Notes: a model not told the origin generated them from the letters alone. Positions 8,231 to 18,600 are shown, counted from the stretch's first letter. The stretch: DNA of 64,000 bases from Bacteroidales bacterium (GCA_015060965.1 SUXN01000002.1:1-64000); one strand, 5' to 3'. Numbers and translations are program-made.

Positions 8231-9982
8231 TTACTTGCCTTTGAGGGAAACGGTACGGTTGAATACGGGTTTGCCGGGTTTGCTGTCAGGGTCTACGTTG
8301 AAGTAGCCGATGCGCTGGAACTGCAGATAGCTCAAGTGCGGCAGGTCGGCAGCCCACTCTTCGATGTAAGCCTTGTCGTTTATGCGCAGAGAATCGGGGT
8401 TGAGGAAGGGACGCATGGCGTCAATGCCTCTTACACCGTTCTCTTTCTCATACTGCTTGATTGCGTCACGCGGGTTCTCGCATGTCCACAGACAGCTGTA
8501 GTCGCGTACTTCGCAAGGTACGCTGTGGGCACAACTTACCCAGTGCAGTGTCTTGCCTTTGATGCGGCGGTCTGCTCCCGGCATGCCGCTACGGCTTTCG
8601 GGGTCGTATGTGGCATGGATGCAGGTGATGTTGCCGTTCTCGTCCTTCTCGATGCATTTGGCAGGGTCCTCATCGCACTTGATTATGTATGCGTTCTTCA
8701 GACGCACCTCCTTGCCTGGACCCAAACGAAGGAACTTCTTTCCGCCATCCTCCATGAAGTCCTCGCGCTCAATGTAAAGCTCGCGAGAGAAACGTATGAT
8801 GTGTGAATCGGAGTTTTCGTCCTCAGGGTTGTTTATTGCCATCATCTCCTCGACCTCTCCCTCGGGGTAGTTGTCGATGACCAGACGTACTGGGTCTACG
8901 ACAGCACTCACACGCAGTGCGCGGGCATTGAGGTCCTCACGGCACGCAGCCTCCATCAGTTTGATGTCGTTGAGGGCGTCAAAGGTGGTGTAGCCTATCT
9001 TGTCTATGAAGTTGAGTATAGCCTGCGGACTGTAACCGCGACGGCGGATACCGCAGATTGTCGGCATACGGGGGTCGTCCCAACCGTTTACCACTCCCTC
9101 CTTGGTGAGGATGAGCAGGTTTCGCTTGCTCATGAGTGTGTAGTTGAGGTTCAGCTTGTTGAACTCATACTGGCGTGGACGGTTGTCCTGAATATCTCCT
9201 TCGTCGCCTTTCCACTCCTTTATCCATGTTACGAACAGGTCGTAAAGGTCGCGGTGAGGCACGAACTCCAATGTGCAGATAGAGTGTGTCACGCCCTCGA
9301 GGTAGTCGCTCTGTCCATGTGTGAAGTCGTACATCGGGTATGCGTTCCATTTGTTCCCTGTGCGCCAATGCGGCATGTTCAGTACACGGTACATGATAGG
9401 ATCGCGGAAGTGCATGTTGGGGCTTGCCATATCTATCTTGGCACGGAGAATCATCTTGCCTGGCTCGACGTTTCCGCTGTTCATCTCGCGGAAAAGGCGC
9501 AGGCTCTCCTCGGCCGGACGGTCGCGGTAAGGGCTGTTCTGTCCCGGCTCGGTAGGTGTACCTTTCTGCTGTGCAATCTCCTCCGATGTCTGCTCGTCAA
9601 TGTATGCACGGTCAGTCATTATACACCACTCGGCAAAATCCCATAGCTCCTGGAAATAGTCGCTGGCATAACATACCTTGCCCCACTCGAAACCGAGCCA
9701 TTTGATGTCTTCCTCAATGGCACGTACGAACTCCATATCCTCCTTCTGTGGGTTGGTGTCATCAAAACGGAGGTTGCAAACACCGTTATATTTCTGTGCC
9801 ATTCCAAAATCTATGGCAATGGCCTTTGCATGGCCTATGTGGAGATAACCGTTGGGTTCGGGTGGGAAACGTGTCTGCAGTTTTCCTCCGTTCTTGCCGT
9901 TGGCCAGGTCATCTACTATAATCTGCTCGATAAAGCTGATGCTTTTCTTCTCGCTCTTTTCAGTTTCGTTTGTTACGGTCAT
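8231..9982 (-). CDS. glnS: Glutamine--tRNA ligase
   Basis: Class I aminoacyl-tRNA synthetase that charges tRNA-Gln with glutamine. The Rossmann catalytic core carries the HIGH motif (PPEPNGYLHIGHAKAI) and the KMSKS-type loop (TLMSKRNL), with the anticodon-binding beta-barrels in the C-terminal half ending in the GYFNVDPDSK region typical of GlnRS. The open frame runs upstream to 10063, but the ATG at 9982 (MTVTNETEK) gives the usual length of about 583 residues and lies just after a candidate promoter at 10022-10054, so I take it as the start. It is followed by the TPR gene. Presence of GlnRS implies that tRNA-Gln need not be made by the GatCAB route. Confidence 0.95.
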   Translation of the reverse strand: MTVTNETEKSEKKSISFIEQIIVDDLANGKNGGKLQTRFPPEPNGYLHIGHAKAIAIDFGMAQKYNGVCNLRFDDTNPQKEDMEFVRAIEEDIKWLGFEWGKVCYASDYFQELWDFAEWCIMTDRAYIDEQTSEEIAQQKGTPTEPGQNSPYRDRPAEESLRLFREMNSGNVEPGKMILRAKIDMASPNMHFRDPIMYRVLNMPHWRTGNKWNAYPMYDFTHGQSDYLEGVTHSICTLEFVPHRDLYDLFVTWIKEWKGDEGDIQDNRPRQYEFNKLNLNYTLMSKRNLLILTKEGVVNGWDDPRMPTICGIRRRGYSPQAILNFIDKIGYTTFDALNDIKLMEAACREDLNARALRVSAVVDPVRLVIDNYPEGEVEEMMAINNPEDENSDSHIIRFSRELYIEREDFMEDGGKKFLRLGPGKEVRLKNAYIIKCDEDPAKCIEKDENGNITCIHATYDPESRSGMPGADRRIKGKTLHWVSCAHSVPCEVRDYSCLWTCENPRDAIKQYEKENGVRGIDAMRPFLNPDSLRINDKAYIEEWAADLPHLSYLQFQRIGYFNVDPDSKPGKPVFNRTVSLKGK

Positions 9983-10021
9983 CTTATGTTGTATTATTTT
10001 TTTGTGTTCTGTTTGCTTCTG

Positions 10022-10054
10022 CAAAAATACTAAATATCTCCGGGAAAATCTAAA
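10022..10054 (-). promoter_or_regulatory. Candidate promoter for glnS
   Basis: On the minus strand: TTTA (10051-10054), 21 bases, then TATTTTTG (10022-10029). Transcription would start near 10015, about 33 bases before the chosen glnS ATG, which supports that start over the longer frame. Confidence 0.55.
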
Positions 10055-10077
10055 GATTTCCATAATTTATGGAACTC

Positions 10078-11214
10078 CTACAGGTGTGAGGTCAGTATGG
10101 TGATATTCCTGTTGTTGTCATATTTCTCAAACAGGACTTTTCGCCTCTCGGCAATCTCTTCCGTGCTTATCTCAGTTCTTGTCAGCCTGATGATAGCGTC
10201 GCGCATCTCAATGGGAGTGTTGGCAATGGTGCAAAGGGCATCGAGTCCGGTGCTCTCAATCATCTTGTCGTTTACTATGCAGTAACCGCCCTTGTATAGT
10301 GTACCGAGCAGTTTCAACTTTATTCCGGTTGCTTGGAATGTGGTAAGTATATTCACTGCCGCACCTGTAATTAGCCGTGTCATCTCATCGTTTGTGGGGT
10401 TCGCTATAATCTCTACATTTCCTGCTCTTTCTGCGGCTTCGTACAGACTTCCGGCAGGGGTGTTGCCGGCTATTATCCACTTTGTGCCTTCGGTTGCTAC
10501 GGCAACTTCGTTTATCAGGAACAATGCGGCCTTGATGTTCTCGTCAACGCACAGGTTGCCGTTGTAAAGGATATATCCTCCTTTGCCGATATCTTCGGCA
10601 GCCACTTCGGATGAGAGGCCATTGTGGAAACAAGGCAGCAACTCAACTTTTGTTCCCGGGCAAATGCTCTCGAATGTCTTTTTTTCCTTGTCTGTTATCG
10701 TAAACAGAATGTCGGCGTCTTTCAGTTCTGGCTCATAGCGTTTTAGTTTCCATGATTCCATTATGAAGAACAACTTTTTGAACGGTGATGTTGATGCACG
10801 CGCAAGCTCCCTGTAGTATTCACTTTCTACGTTGTGTGTCCTTACAAACTTCTTTCTGCCTTTGAGCAGGGGGGATGACAATAGGGCTGTGGTATGTGCC
10901 CCTTCGAACAGGATAGGTGCGTCGTCCTTGATTAAATCTTTGAGCAATTCGTCCGATTTACGGCTGTTGACAATATATGGCGTGAATGAAAGGAGGCTGC
11001 GCAGGCCGGTCTTGCGTTTGTATGTGTATACCTCATCGGCGATTTCTTGCAGTTCGCTGCAATTCTCCCTTCCGTGGTAAGCGTATGAGTGCAAAACGAC
11101 GTTGTATCCTGCGTCTTTAAGGGCTTTTGCCTTGTAGTATACGTCTATTACTCCTCCGCTGTCGGCAGGGTAGGGTACCTGGAATGAAACTATATGTATG
11201 CGCTTTGCTGCCAT
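10078..11214 (-). CDS. Glycosyltransferase family 4 (GT-B fold) protein
   Basis: 378-residue cytoplasmic or membrane-associated glycosyltransferase with a GT-B fold. The N-terminal half has VSFQVPYPADSGGVIDVYYKAKAL, a hallmark of sugar transferases that act on surface polysaccharide, and FVRTHNVESEYYRELA; the C-terminal half has YILYNGNLCVDENIKAALFLI, WIIAGN and TFQATGIKLKLLGTLYKGGYCIVN, corresponding to the donor-binding domain. The frame extends upstream to 11406 but the ATG at 11214 (MAAKRIHIVSFQ) begins at the first beta-strand and is the natural start. Donor and acceptor sugars are not predictable. Single gene, divergent from fhs; no other glycan genes adjoin it. Confidence 0.8.
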   Translation of the reverse strand: MAAKRIHIVSFQVPYPADSGGVIDVYYKAKALKDAGYNVVLHSYAYHGRENCSELQEIADEVYTYKRKTGLRSLLSFTPYIVNSRKSDELLKDLIKDDAPILFEGAHTTALLSSPLLKGRKKFVRTHNVESEYYRELARASTSPFKKLFFIMESWKLKRYEPELKDADILFTITDKEKKTFESICPGTKVELLPCFHNGLSSEVAAEDIGKGGYILYNGNLCVDENIKAALFLINEVAVATEGTKWIIAGNTPAGSLYEAAERAGNVEIIANPTNDEMTRLITGAAVNILTTFQATGIKLKLLGTLYKGGYCIVNDKMIESTGLDALCTIANTPIEMRDAIIRLTRTEISTEEIAERRKVLFEKYDNNRNITILTSHL

Positions 11215-11247
11215 TGTACCATGCTTCTTTATTCTATGCAATATTAT

Positions 11248-11290
11248 AAAAAAAACGCAAGAAACGCCTCTCTTGGGCGTGTTTTTCTTT
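11248..11290. other. Hairpin with T-runs on both strands in the fhs/glycosyltransferase divergent region
   Basis: A short stem (11264-11268 with 11276-11280, extendable with bulges) has eight A residues on the left and a T-rich tract on the right. On the minus strand it looks like a small intrinsic terminator in the leader of the glycosyltransferase gene. It could be a weak attenuator or a barrier between divergent promoters. Confidence 0.3.
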
Positions 11291-11338
11291 GCGGTATCAT
11301 TAAAATGATGTAATGGGTGAATATATAGGCGGTTTGAT

Positions 11339-11369
11339 TTTGTTTTAGGCGGTAATTTTTGTACTTTTG
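11339..11369 (+). promoter_or_regulatory. Consensus promoter for fhs
   Basis: TTTG (11339-11342), 19 bases, TACTTTTG (11362-11369): an exact match to the Bacteroidota housekeeping promoter. The predicted mRNA starts near 11376 and opens with a small hairpin (11378-11383 with 11396-11401). Confidence 0.75.
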
Positions 11370-11433
11370 CGGTAAGGCTTGCTGTGGTTTGACAGAGCAA
11401 GTCCACCTATTTGAAAATTTAAATTTTTATAAT

Positions 11434-13095
11434 ATGAAAACTGATATCCAGATTGCTCAGGAGACCAAGCTTGAGCGCATTGAGAATGTAGCTGCCCAGA
11501 TCGGTATCGAGGCAAACGACCTCGAACATTATGGCAAGTATATTGCAAAGTTGCCTTTGAATCTCATCGGCGGGCAGAAAGGCAAACTGATTCTTGTGAC
11601 TGCAATCACTGCAACAAAGGCCGGTATCGGCAAGACAACCGTTTCAATCGGTCTTGCGTTGGGTCTTAACAAGATTGGCAAGAAAGCTGTCGTTGCTTTG
11701 CGCGAGCCTTCACTCGGTCCCTGCTTCGGTATGAAGGGTGGTGCAGCCGGCGGCGGTTATGCACAGGTTCTCCCGATGGAGAAAATCAACCTCCACTTCA
11801 CAGGTGACTTCCACGCGATTACATCAGCCCACAATATGATTTCGGCATTGCTCGACAACTATCTCTATCAGCATGCAAAAGAGGGTTTCGGTCTCAAGGA
11901 GATCCTGTGGCGTCGCGTGCTTGACGTGAACGACCGTTCATTGCGTCAGATAATCACGGGTGTAGGCCCTGCGACCAATGGTCTTGTCGAGCAGGCAGGT
12001 TTCGATATCACTCCAGCTTCGGAACTCATGGCAATCCTCTGCCTTGCAAGTGATGAGGCTGATCTCCGTCGTCGCATCGAGAATATCATGCTCGGTTACA
12101 CATATGCAGGCGAGCCTTTCACTGTAAAGGACCTCGGTGTTGCCGGTTCTATCGTTGTGTTGCTCAAGGATGCTATCCAGCCTAACCTCGTGCAGACAAC
12201 AGAGAACACTCCTGCAATTATCCACGGTGGTCCGTTCGCAAACATCGCCCACGGATGCAACTCACAGCTCGCTACAAAGATGGCCCTTGCCCACAGCGAA
12301 TATACAATTACAGAGGCGGGCTTCGGTGCAGACCTCGGTGCTGAGAAATTCTACAATATCCTTTGCCGCAAGAGCGGTCTGCAGCCCGATGCAACAGTAA
12401 TCGTTGCAACAGCGCAGGGTCTGAAGATGCACGGTGGTGTTGAACTGGACAAGATTAAGGAACCTGATATGGATGGTCTCCGCAACGGTCTTGCGAACCT
12501 CGACCGTCACGTTGCCAACCTCCGTTCTTTCGGTCAGTCTGTTGTTGTGGTATTCAACCGCTTTGCTACCGACACTGATGAGGAGATGGCATTGCTGCGT
12601 GAGCACTGCGAGAAGGAACTCGGCTTGCCGTTCGTAATCAATAATGCCTTTGCACAGGGTGGCGAGGGCGCTATGGAGATGGCTCAGATTGTTGTTGATA
12701 CAATTGAGAACAATCCTTCAAAGAAACTCGAGTTCACATACAACGACGAGGACAGCATCCAGACAAAGATTGAGAAGGTTGCCAAGAATATCTACGGTGC
12801 AGCTTCTGTTACCTTTGCAAAGCCTGCACTTGACCGCATCAAGCTTGCCGAGAAATATGGCCTCGCGAAGTTCCCCGTATGTATTGCAAAGACACAGTTC
12901 TCTTTCAGCGCCGACGCCAAGCAGTACGGTGCCGTCAAGGGCTTCAACCTGCAGATACGTGACGTTGTCCTCAATGCAGGTGCCGAGATGATTGTTGCCA
13001 TTGCCGGTGATATCATCCGTATGCCGGGCTTGCCAAAGGATCCACAGGCTAACCACATTGATTTCATCAATGGTGAAATAGTTGGATTGAGTTAA
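11434..13095 (+). CDS. fhs: Formate--tetrahydrofolate ligase
   Basis: 553-residue cytoplasmic enzyme that joins formate to tetrahydrofolate with ATP, feeding 10-formyl-THF to purine and one-carbon metabolism. Seen in the sequence: the P-loop [20 protein letters not shown], the [36 protein letters not shown] signature that binds ATP and folate, and the C-terminal [16 protein letters not shown] segment. The frame is open upstream to 11359, but that region is the promoter; the ATG at 11434 follows an AT-rich leader and gives the standard length. Single gene with a consensus promoter. A formyl-THF cyclo-ligase gene lies at 45.4 kb, so two folate one-carbon steps are in this window but unlinked. 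Confidence 0.96.
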   Translation: MKTDIQIAQETKLERIENVAAQIGIEANDLEHYGKYIAKLPLNLIGGQKGKLILVTAITATKAGIGKTTVSIGLALGLNKIGKKAVVALREPSLGPCFGMKGGAAGGGYAQVLPMEKINLHFTGDFHAITSAHNMISALLDNYLYQHAKEGFGLKEILWRRVLDVNDRSLRQIITGVGPATNGLVEQAGFDITPASELMAILCLASDEADLRRRIENIMLGYTYAGEPFTVKDLGVAGSIVVLLKDAIQPNLVQTTENTPAIIHGGPFANIAHGCNSQLATKMALAHSEYTITEAGFGADLGAEKFYNILCRKSGLQPDATVIVATAQGLKMHGGVELDKIKEPDMDGLRNGLANLDRHVANLRSFGQSVVVVFNRFATDTDEEMALLREHCEKELGLPFVINNAFAQGGEGAMEMAQIVVDTIENNPSKKLEFTYNDEDSIQTKIEKVAKNIYGAASVTFAKPALDRIKLAEKYGLAKFPVCIAKTQFSFSADAKQYGAVKGFNLQIRDVVLNAGAEMIVAIAGDIIRMPGLPKDPQANHIDFINGEIVGLS

Positions 13096-13151
13096 ATAGG
13101 ATGTCTTTATATAGGACAAAAAGACAAAAGAATACAAAAGTTTTCTTAAAA

Positions 13152-13182
13152 CACGCTGCCTCGCATCAAGCGGGGCAGCGTG
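13152..13182 (+). terminator. Hairpin after fhs
   Basis: A 13-base-pair GC-rich stem (13152-13164 with 13170-13182, one G-T pair) around ATCAA lies between fhs and rarA. No T-run follows, so termination may be partial. Confidence 0.55.
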
Positions 13183-13202
13183 CACTAAAAGATACATGAT
13201 TT

Positions 13203-14486
13203 ATGGCACAACCATTGGCGGAACGTTTGCGTCCCACATCATTTGAAGGATACGTCGGTCAACAGCATCTCGTTGGAGAGGGAGCTGTGCTGCGCCGTAT
13301 GATAGATTCTGGTAGAATCCTATCTTTTATCATGTGGGGCCCTCCTGGTACGGGCAAGACTACCATCGCAAAGATTATTGCACATCAGCTTAACCGTCCT
13401 TTCTACACTCTCAATGCTGTGTCATCTGGAGTCAAGGAGGTGCGCGAGGTCATTGACAAGGCCAAGAACTCGCCGCTGTTTGCGCGAGGCGGTGCTATCC
13501 TGTTCATCGACGAGATTCACCGTTTCAACAAGTCGCAGCAGGATTCCTTGTTGAGTGCGGTGGAGACAGGTACTGTCACTCTCATTGGAGCAACAACAGA
13601 GAATCCGTCGTTCGAGGTCATTCGCCCTCTGCTGTCACGTTGCCAGTTGTACGTGCTCAAGTCTCTTGAAGTGGATGACCTCATGAAACTGCTCAACTAT
13701 GCCATAACGGCCGATGAGGCTCTGAAGAATCGTGGGGTGGAGCTTCGCGAGACGGCTGCCATGATGCGTTACAGCGGTGGCGACGCGCGTAAACTGCTCA
13801 ATATCCTCGAGCTTGTTGTGGAGAGCGACCCCGATTCACCGGTTGTGATAACCGATGAGAAGGTGAAATTGTGTCTGCAACAGAATCCGCTTGCCTACGA
13901 TAAGGACGGTGAAATGCATTATGATATAATCTCTGCTTTCATAAAGTCAATCCGCGGCAGTGATCCCGATGCGGCGCTCTATTGGCTTGCACGTATGATA
14001 GAGGGAGGGGAAGATCCTGCTTTCATTGCAAGGCGTCTGATAATCTCCGCCTCGGAGGATGTGGGGCTTGCCAATCCCAATGCCTTGTTGCTTGCCAATG
14101 CGGCATTTGATGCTGTTACCAAAATCGGTTGGCCCGAAGGACGTATTCCGCTTGCCGAGGCAACGGTATATCTTGCCACATCGCCCAAGAGCAATTCGGC
14201 TTATATGGGCATCAACAACGCGCTTGCAACAGTAAGGGAAACAGGCAACCTGCCCGTGCCGTTGCATCTGAGGAATGCTCCCACCAAACTTATGGCCGAC
14301 CTGGGGTATTCCGATGGATATAAGTATTCCCACGATTATCCGGGGCATTTTGTCAAGCAGCAGTTCCTGCCGGATGGTGGCAAGGATTTCTCCTTCTGGA
14401 TTCCGCAGGAGAATCCTGTCGAGGCCAAGAGTAAGGCGTGGATGAGACAGTGTTGGGGTGACGATAAACCATTCAGTAAGGGGTGA
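13203..14486 (+). CDS. rarA: Replication-associated recombination protein A (RarA/MgsA AAA+ ATPase)
   Basis: 427-residue AAA+ ATPase of the clamp-loader superfamily that acts at stalled replication forks with SSB and RecQ-type helicases. The N-terminus (LAERLRPTSFEGYVGQQHLVG) is followed by Walker A GPPGTGKTT at residues 47-55, Walker B ILFIDE at 99-104, sensor 1 GATTENPSF at 129-137, and the arginine-finger region PLLSRCQLYVL. The C-terminal tetramerisation part includes SIRGSDPDAALYWLARMIEGGEDP and a typical GYSDGYKYSHDYPGHFV segment. ATG at 13203 is the natural start. The stop codon lies within the left arm of a 117-bp palindromic repeat. Highly conserved family; the call is secure. Confidence 0.95.
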   Translation: MAQPLAERLRPTSFEGYVGQQHLVGEGAVLRRMIDSGRILSFIMWGPPGTGKTTIAKIIAHQLNRPFYTLNAVSSGVKEVREVIDKAKNSPLFARGGAILFIDEIHRFNKSQQDSLLSAVETGTVTLIGATTENPSFEVIRPLLSRCQLYVLKSLEVDDLMKLLNYAITADEALKNRGVELRETAAMMRYSGGDARKLLNILELVVESDPDSPVVITDEKVKLCLQQNPLAYDKDGEMHYDIISAFIKSIRGSDPDAALYWLARMIEGGEDPAFIARRLIISASEDVGLANPNALLLANAAFDAVTKIGWPEGRIPLAEATVYLATSPKSNSAYMGINNALATVRETGNLPVPLHLRNAPTKLMADLGYSDGYKYSHDYPGHFVKQQFLPDGGKDFSFWIPQENPVEAKSKAWMRQCWGDDKPFSKG

Positions 14487-14596
14487 CTAAAAAGTAAATT
14501 TCTGTGTTACGTTTGCCTTCAAAATCCTCATTTACGTTTAGTAAACTGCGGTTTTGAAGCCTGCACAAGCCTTGAACTTTGCTTTTTATTCACCCC
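14480..14596. repeat. 117-bp imperfect palindrome (MITE/REP-like intergenic element)
   Basis: Outer arms 14480-14498 and 14578-14596 match 17 of 19 as inverted repeats. Within them lie a second inverted pair (CTTCAAAA near 14519 and TTTTGAAG near 14552) and a central stem (TTTAC/GTAAA). Symmetry is kept across almost the whole length, and the left arm includes the last codons of rarA. It has no coding potential. The form suggests a dispersed miniature element or REP-like hairpin. Confidence 0.55.
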
Positions 14597-14599
14597 CAA

Positions 14600-14635
14600 C
14601 ACAAAGAGGATGACTTTTGGGTCACCCTCTTTGTG
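14600..14635. terminator. Terminator hairpin between rarA and the carbamoyltransferase gene
   Basis: A 15-base-pair stem (14600-14614 with 14621-14635) has one A-C mismatch and a T-rich loop. It lies immediately beyond the 117-bp palindrome and before the 3' end of the minus-strand carbamoyltransferase gene. Confidence 0.65.
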
Positions 14636-14657
14636 GATGCGAAAGCATTGCTGTTGT

Positions 14658-15614
14658 TTATCCTAATCCTACAAGAATCCTCTTGAGCACTACTGTTGCC
14701 GATATCTCGCGGTTGGCGGCTTCGGGGATGACAAGCGAGCGCGGGCTTTCGATGATCTCGTCTGTCACAATCATGTTGCGGCGCACAGGCAGGCAATGCA
14801 TGAAAAAGGCGTTGTCGGTCACAGCCATCTGACGTTCGCTTACTGTCCAGCTACGGTCAGTGCTCAATATCTTGCCATAGTTGTCACCTGTGTATGCCGA
14901 CCAGTTCTTTGCATATATGAAATCGGCTCCCTCAAATGCTTTCATCTGGTCATATTCAACTCGTGCATTGCCCACAAATTCGGGATCAAGCTCATATCCT
15001 TTCGGGTGTGTAATCACAAATTCGTAATCTGTTGCGTTCATCCACTCTGCGAAAGAGTTTGGTACTGCCTGTGGCAGAGACTTTGGGTGGGGTGCCCAGG
15101 TCATTACAACTTTCGGACGAGATTTTGTCTTGTGCTCCTCAATGGTTATAAGGTCGGCAAAACTCTGCAAAGGGTGGCGGGTGGCTGCCTCCATTGAGAA
15201 TACGGGGCGGCCGGAGTGTTTGATGAACTGGTTGAGGATGACTTCGTTGTAGTCATCTTCCTTGCTCTCGAAACGTGCAAAAGAACGTACTCCGATAACA
15301 TCGCAATAACTGCCCATAACAGGAATGGCCTCAAGTATGTGTTCGGGCTTGTCGCCGTCCATTATTACACCGCGTTCGGTCTCCAGTTTCCAAGCTCCCT
15401 GGTTTATGTCTAATACAATCACGTTCATGCCAAGGTTGAGGGCTGCCTTCTGTGTGCTGAGCCTTGTGCGAAGGCTTGAATTGAAGAACACCATCATCAG
15501 GGTCTTGTTCCTGCCAAGCTCGCAGAATCTGTAGCGGTCGGCCTTTATTTCCAAAGCTTCTTTTACGGCGAGATCAAGGTTGCCGATATCTTTTACTGAT
15601 ATGAAATTTCTCAT
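14658..15614 (-). CDS. argF': N-succinylornithine carbamoyltransferase (ArgF'-type)
   Basis: 318-residue transcarbamylase of arginine biosynthesis. The carbamoyl-phosphate loop reads FFNSSLRTRLSTQ rather than the STRT of ordinary ornithine carbamoyltransferases, and HPLQSFADL and HCLPVRR are present. Residue 90 is proline (GDKPEH). In the Bacteroides fragilis enzyme Pro90 marks use of N-succinyl-L-ornithine, where the acetylornithine enzyme of xanthomonads has glutamate. I therefore infer the succinylated pathway. It begins 13 bases after the end of the TamB-like gene on the same strand and may be read from that transcript; no other arg gene is nearby. Confidence 0.9.
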   Translation of the reverse strand: MRNFISVKDIGNLDLAVKEALEIKADRYRFCELGRNKTLMMVFFNSSLRTRLSTQKAALNLGMNVIVLDINQGAWKLETERGVIMDGDKPEHILEAIPVMGSYCDVIGVRSFARFESKEDDYNEVILNQFIKHSGRPVFSMEAATRHPLQSFADLITIEEHKTKSRPKVVMTWAPHPKSLPQAVPNSFAEWMNATDYEFVITHPKGYELDPEFVGNARVEYDQMKAFEGADFIYAKNWSAYTGDNYGKILSTDRSWTVSERQMAVTDNAFFMHCLPVRRNMIVTDEIIESPRSLVIPEAANREISATVVLKRILVGLG

Positions 15615-15627
15615 ATTCTATGTTTTG

Positions 15628-18600
15628 TCATTTATTCATCTGTTTATCTTTCTCTTCCTCCTCCTTCTTCTTCTCAACATCTTCTGTCTCATTCTTTTTC
15701 TTTCTTTTCCACCATCTCCAGCTGTCAAAATCATGCTTGAACAGTATGCCTGCGCCTTGTGTGGTGAGGTTGGTCTTTGAGAAGTAACGGTCATTGGTCT
15801 TGCTGTATGCCTTGAGGTTGACATTGCCTTTAGGAGTAAGCAACCATTGCAACTCAAAGTCTCCAATGAAGTTGCTGTTGGCAATGGGGTTCTCCCTGTA
15901 ACCGAAATTGCCGTTGATGAGCAGACGGTTGTTGAGCAGACGTCCTCGGAGCATACCTTCTACTTCCATTCGGTTCCAACCTTTTTCGCTTGACGAGAAG
16001 TTACCCGAGATGTCCCAGTTGTCGTTGTTGATGATCTGACCGAGCATATTGTTGAGCTGGCCCGACAGGGTGTTTGAGATTAGGGATTCCATTGCTGTTG
16101 AACTCTGGCTTTCGTTGCTGGTGTTGTTGTAGTCATATGTGTAGAACTTGCCCACGCCAAGGAGATATATGAACTGCATGTTTTTCTGTTCGGTTGTGCT
16201 TGCAACACTTGCCAACAACTCCTTCTCCTCTCCACTGCCTTCGGGAAGTTCAAGGTCAAAAGTGAGTGCAGGGTTTGCAAGTGTACCGCCGATGTCCATA
16301 AGGCAATTTACCTTGACGGTCTTGTTCTTTGCGGTCTCTGTGGTGAGGTCACTCAGCGATGCCGATGGTACAAGGTACTTTGTCTTCAGGTTGAGTGCCA
16401 CTTTGAATGGGTCTCCGTCAAAAGAGAGGGTACTTCCCCTCTGTATATTGAATTCCTTGGGGAAAATGTCCTGGATGGTGAACTTGTATGTACCTCGGTC
16501 AAGGTTAAGCACTCCCTTCATTGAAAAACCGTTTTTCTCATCGTACAAGGCTGTGATAGGACCGTTGCCATAGAAATCGATGTAGTCTCCGGTTCTTATG
16601 TCGGTAAAGACTTTGACATGGAAATCATCCGTGACTTCAAGCCAGAACTCGAGGTTCAGCTTGCTGGTGACAAGGTCATAGGTGTTCTTTTTCTCTTCTC
16701 CTGTTGCCGTTGTGTAGGATATGCTCTTTTTGCTGCTGTCGACAAAGGAGACGAAACTGTTGTCCCTTGCTCCGCTTGCGGTGGTGGAGTTGTATACAAA
16801 GTTTGAGTTTGCTTCGCTACGTAGTCTTGCATTGAGCTGCAGGCCGCTTCCTTCGCTTATTATGCTTGCATTGCCGGTTGCGTATACGGAGCCGTAAAAA
16901 GGCATGCTTGAGAAATCATGAGTGTCATACACGAGCATTTTCTCCGCTTCAACGTCCAGATGGCAGGTCCATTTCTGGAAATTCTTGTGGGTGAGTCTGC
17001 CGTTGAGTGTACCATGATTCCCGTCCTTGTCTTTCAGGCCCAGATTCCTGAATTCAATGATTCCTGGGGACATGTAAATGGAGTCCTCCATGAAAGTATA
17101 CCTGGTGTTGTTGGCCCTTACTCTGGTGCTGCAGTTCTTGTTGAAAGCGAGTGTTCCCTTGAGGTCGACACTTCTCCAACCTCCCAGGACGTAGGCTGTG
17201 CCGCTTGCCGTGCCGTTGATGTCGTCGATGAAAGCGCTGACCTTCTTGTTCAGGAAACCGAGGTTCAGCCTGTCGGCATCAATCTTGAGCATGATCGTGT
17301 CATGGGCCGGTGAGAGAAAGCCTTTGACTTTCGATGTCGTACCCCTGTCAGTTATGTCGCAGTCAAGTGATATTGTCTTGCTGTAGTCCATCCAGCTTAT
17401 CTCCAGATCTCCGTCTCCCATGTGTGAGTGGTCGATGAGCATGCTGTCTATGCGGAAGTGTCCGTTGACATCAGGCCTATGGAGCAGACTTGTGAGGTGT
17501 GCACTGCCCGTGGCGCTGCCGCCGAAAAGCAGTGTGCGGAAGTTTACCAATCCCATTATGGTGGCTACATCCATATTGTTGAGGTAGACGTTGAGGCTGT
17601 CATCGATGAATTTTCCTGCAACACCTTCAATCTTCAGGCTTTGGTCGTGGCTGTATAGTCCCAGATCCTTTATAGTGATTTCTTCACTGTTGCCTAAGAT
17701 CTCTCCGGGGGTTATGTGCCATGGTGTGCCGTCAAGGGTGAAACTGCTTGGTGAAACACTTGCTTCTACGCAAAGTTTGCCTCTCGCGTCACGTCCCAAC
17801 ATAGCATCCATACGTAGTGCGCCACAGGTGTTTTCCTTGTCAAGGATGCTGCTCCAGTCAACGAATGTGCTGATGGTGTCCGAGTCGATAGTGGAGTGTA
17901 ACGCAATGATAAGGTCGTTGTCGCTGTTCTTGTAGTTGAATTCCTTCTTGTTCCTGGTTTGAGGCTTCAATATGTTGACGTCTAAAACAAATTCGTCTGC
18001 ATTGGAGTTTCCCTTAAAATTGATGGCACGGTAAATAGAGTTCCCTACAGACACGTTGTTGAGTTCCATGTCGACTGCGGCACTGTTGTTGCTGTCAAAA
18101 CAGAAGCCGCGTATAAACGATTTCTCGTTTATTGTTGCAGGCAGTGCAAACAGTCTGCTCAACAGCTTGCTGTCGATGATTTCCACACGGTAGAAATAGT
18201 CGTTCTTTGGCTTGCCTCCACGTCTCTTGATGTTGAGTGAGGGAATGTGCCTGTCTACAAGGTTTATGTAACTGTCCAACAGCCTTTCGGTGTTGAAGTA
18301 TCCTATGATGTCTGCATTGAGGATGTCCGAGTTGATAGTAATACTTCTTTTATCCTCGGTATTGTCATCATAAAGGTGGACATTCCTTACTGTTGTGCTT
18401 TCTTTGCCGTCGTCAAAGACGAAATTGTGCAATTTGATGTTTGTCAGGCTTTTGCCGTTGTTCCGCATGTCAATCTCACTGTCGATATTGAACGAGAAAT
18501 TGTGCTCTTCATGTTTGTACAGGTTGAGATTGTGTGGTATTATGGAGTCTACTTTAAGGTTGATGTTCACCTTGTTGCCGTGCCTGCTCTTGTTGTAGAG

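Noticed and set aside
11376-11433. Folate riboswitch in the fhs leader
   Set aside because: The leader is under 60 bases with only one small hairpin, too short for known THF aptamers.
13204-13218. Sigma-54-type promoter (TGGCAC-N5-TTGG) at the start of rarA
   Set aside because: Overlaps the rarA start codon region and lacks the C of the -12 GC; chance match.
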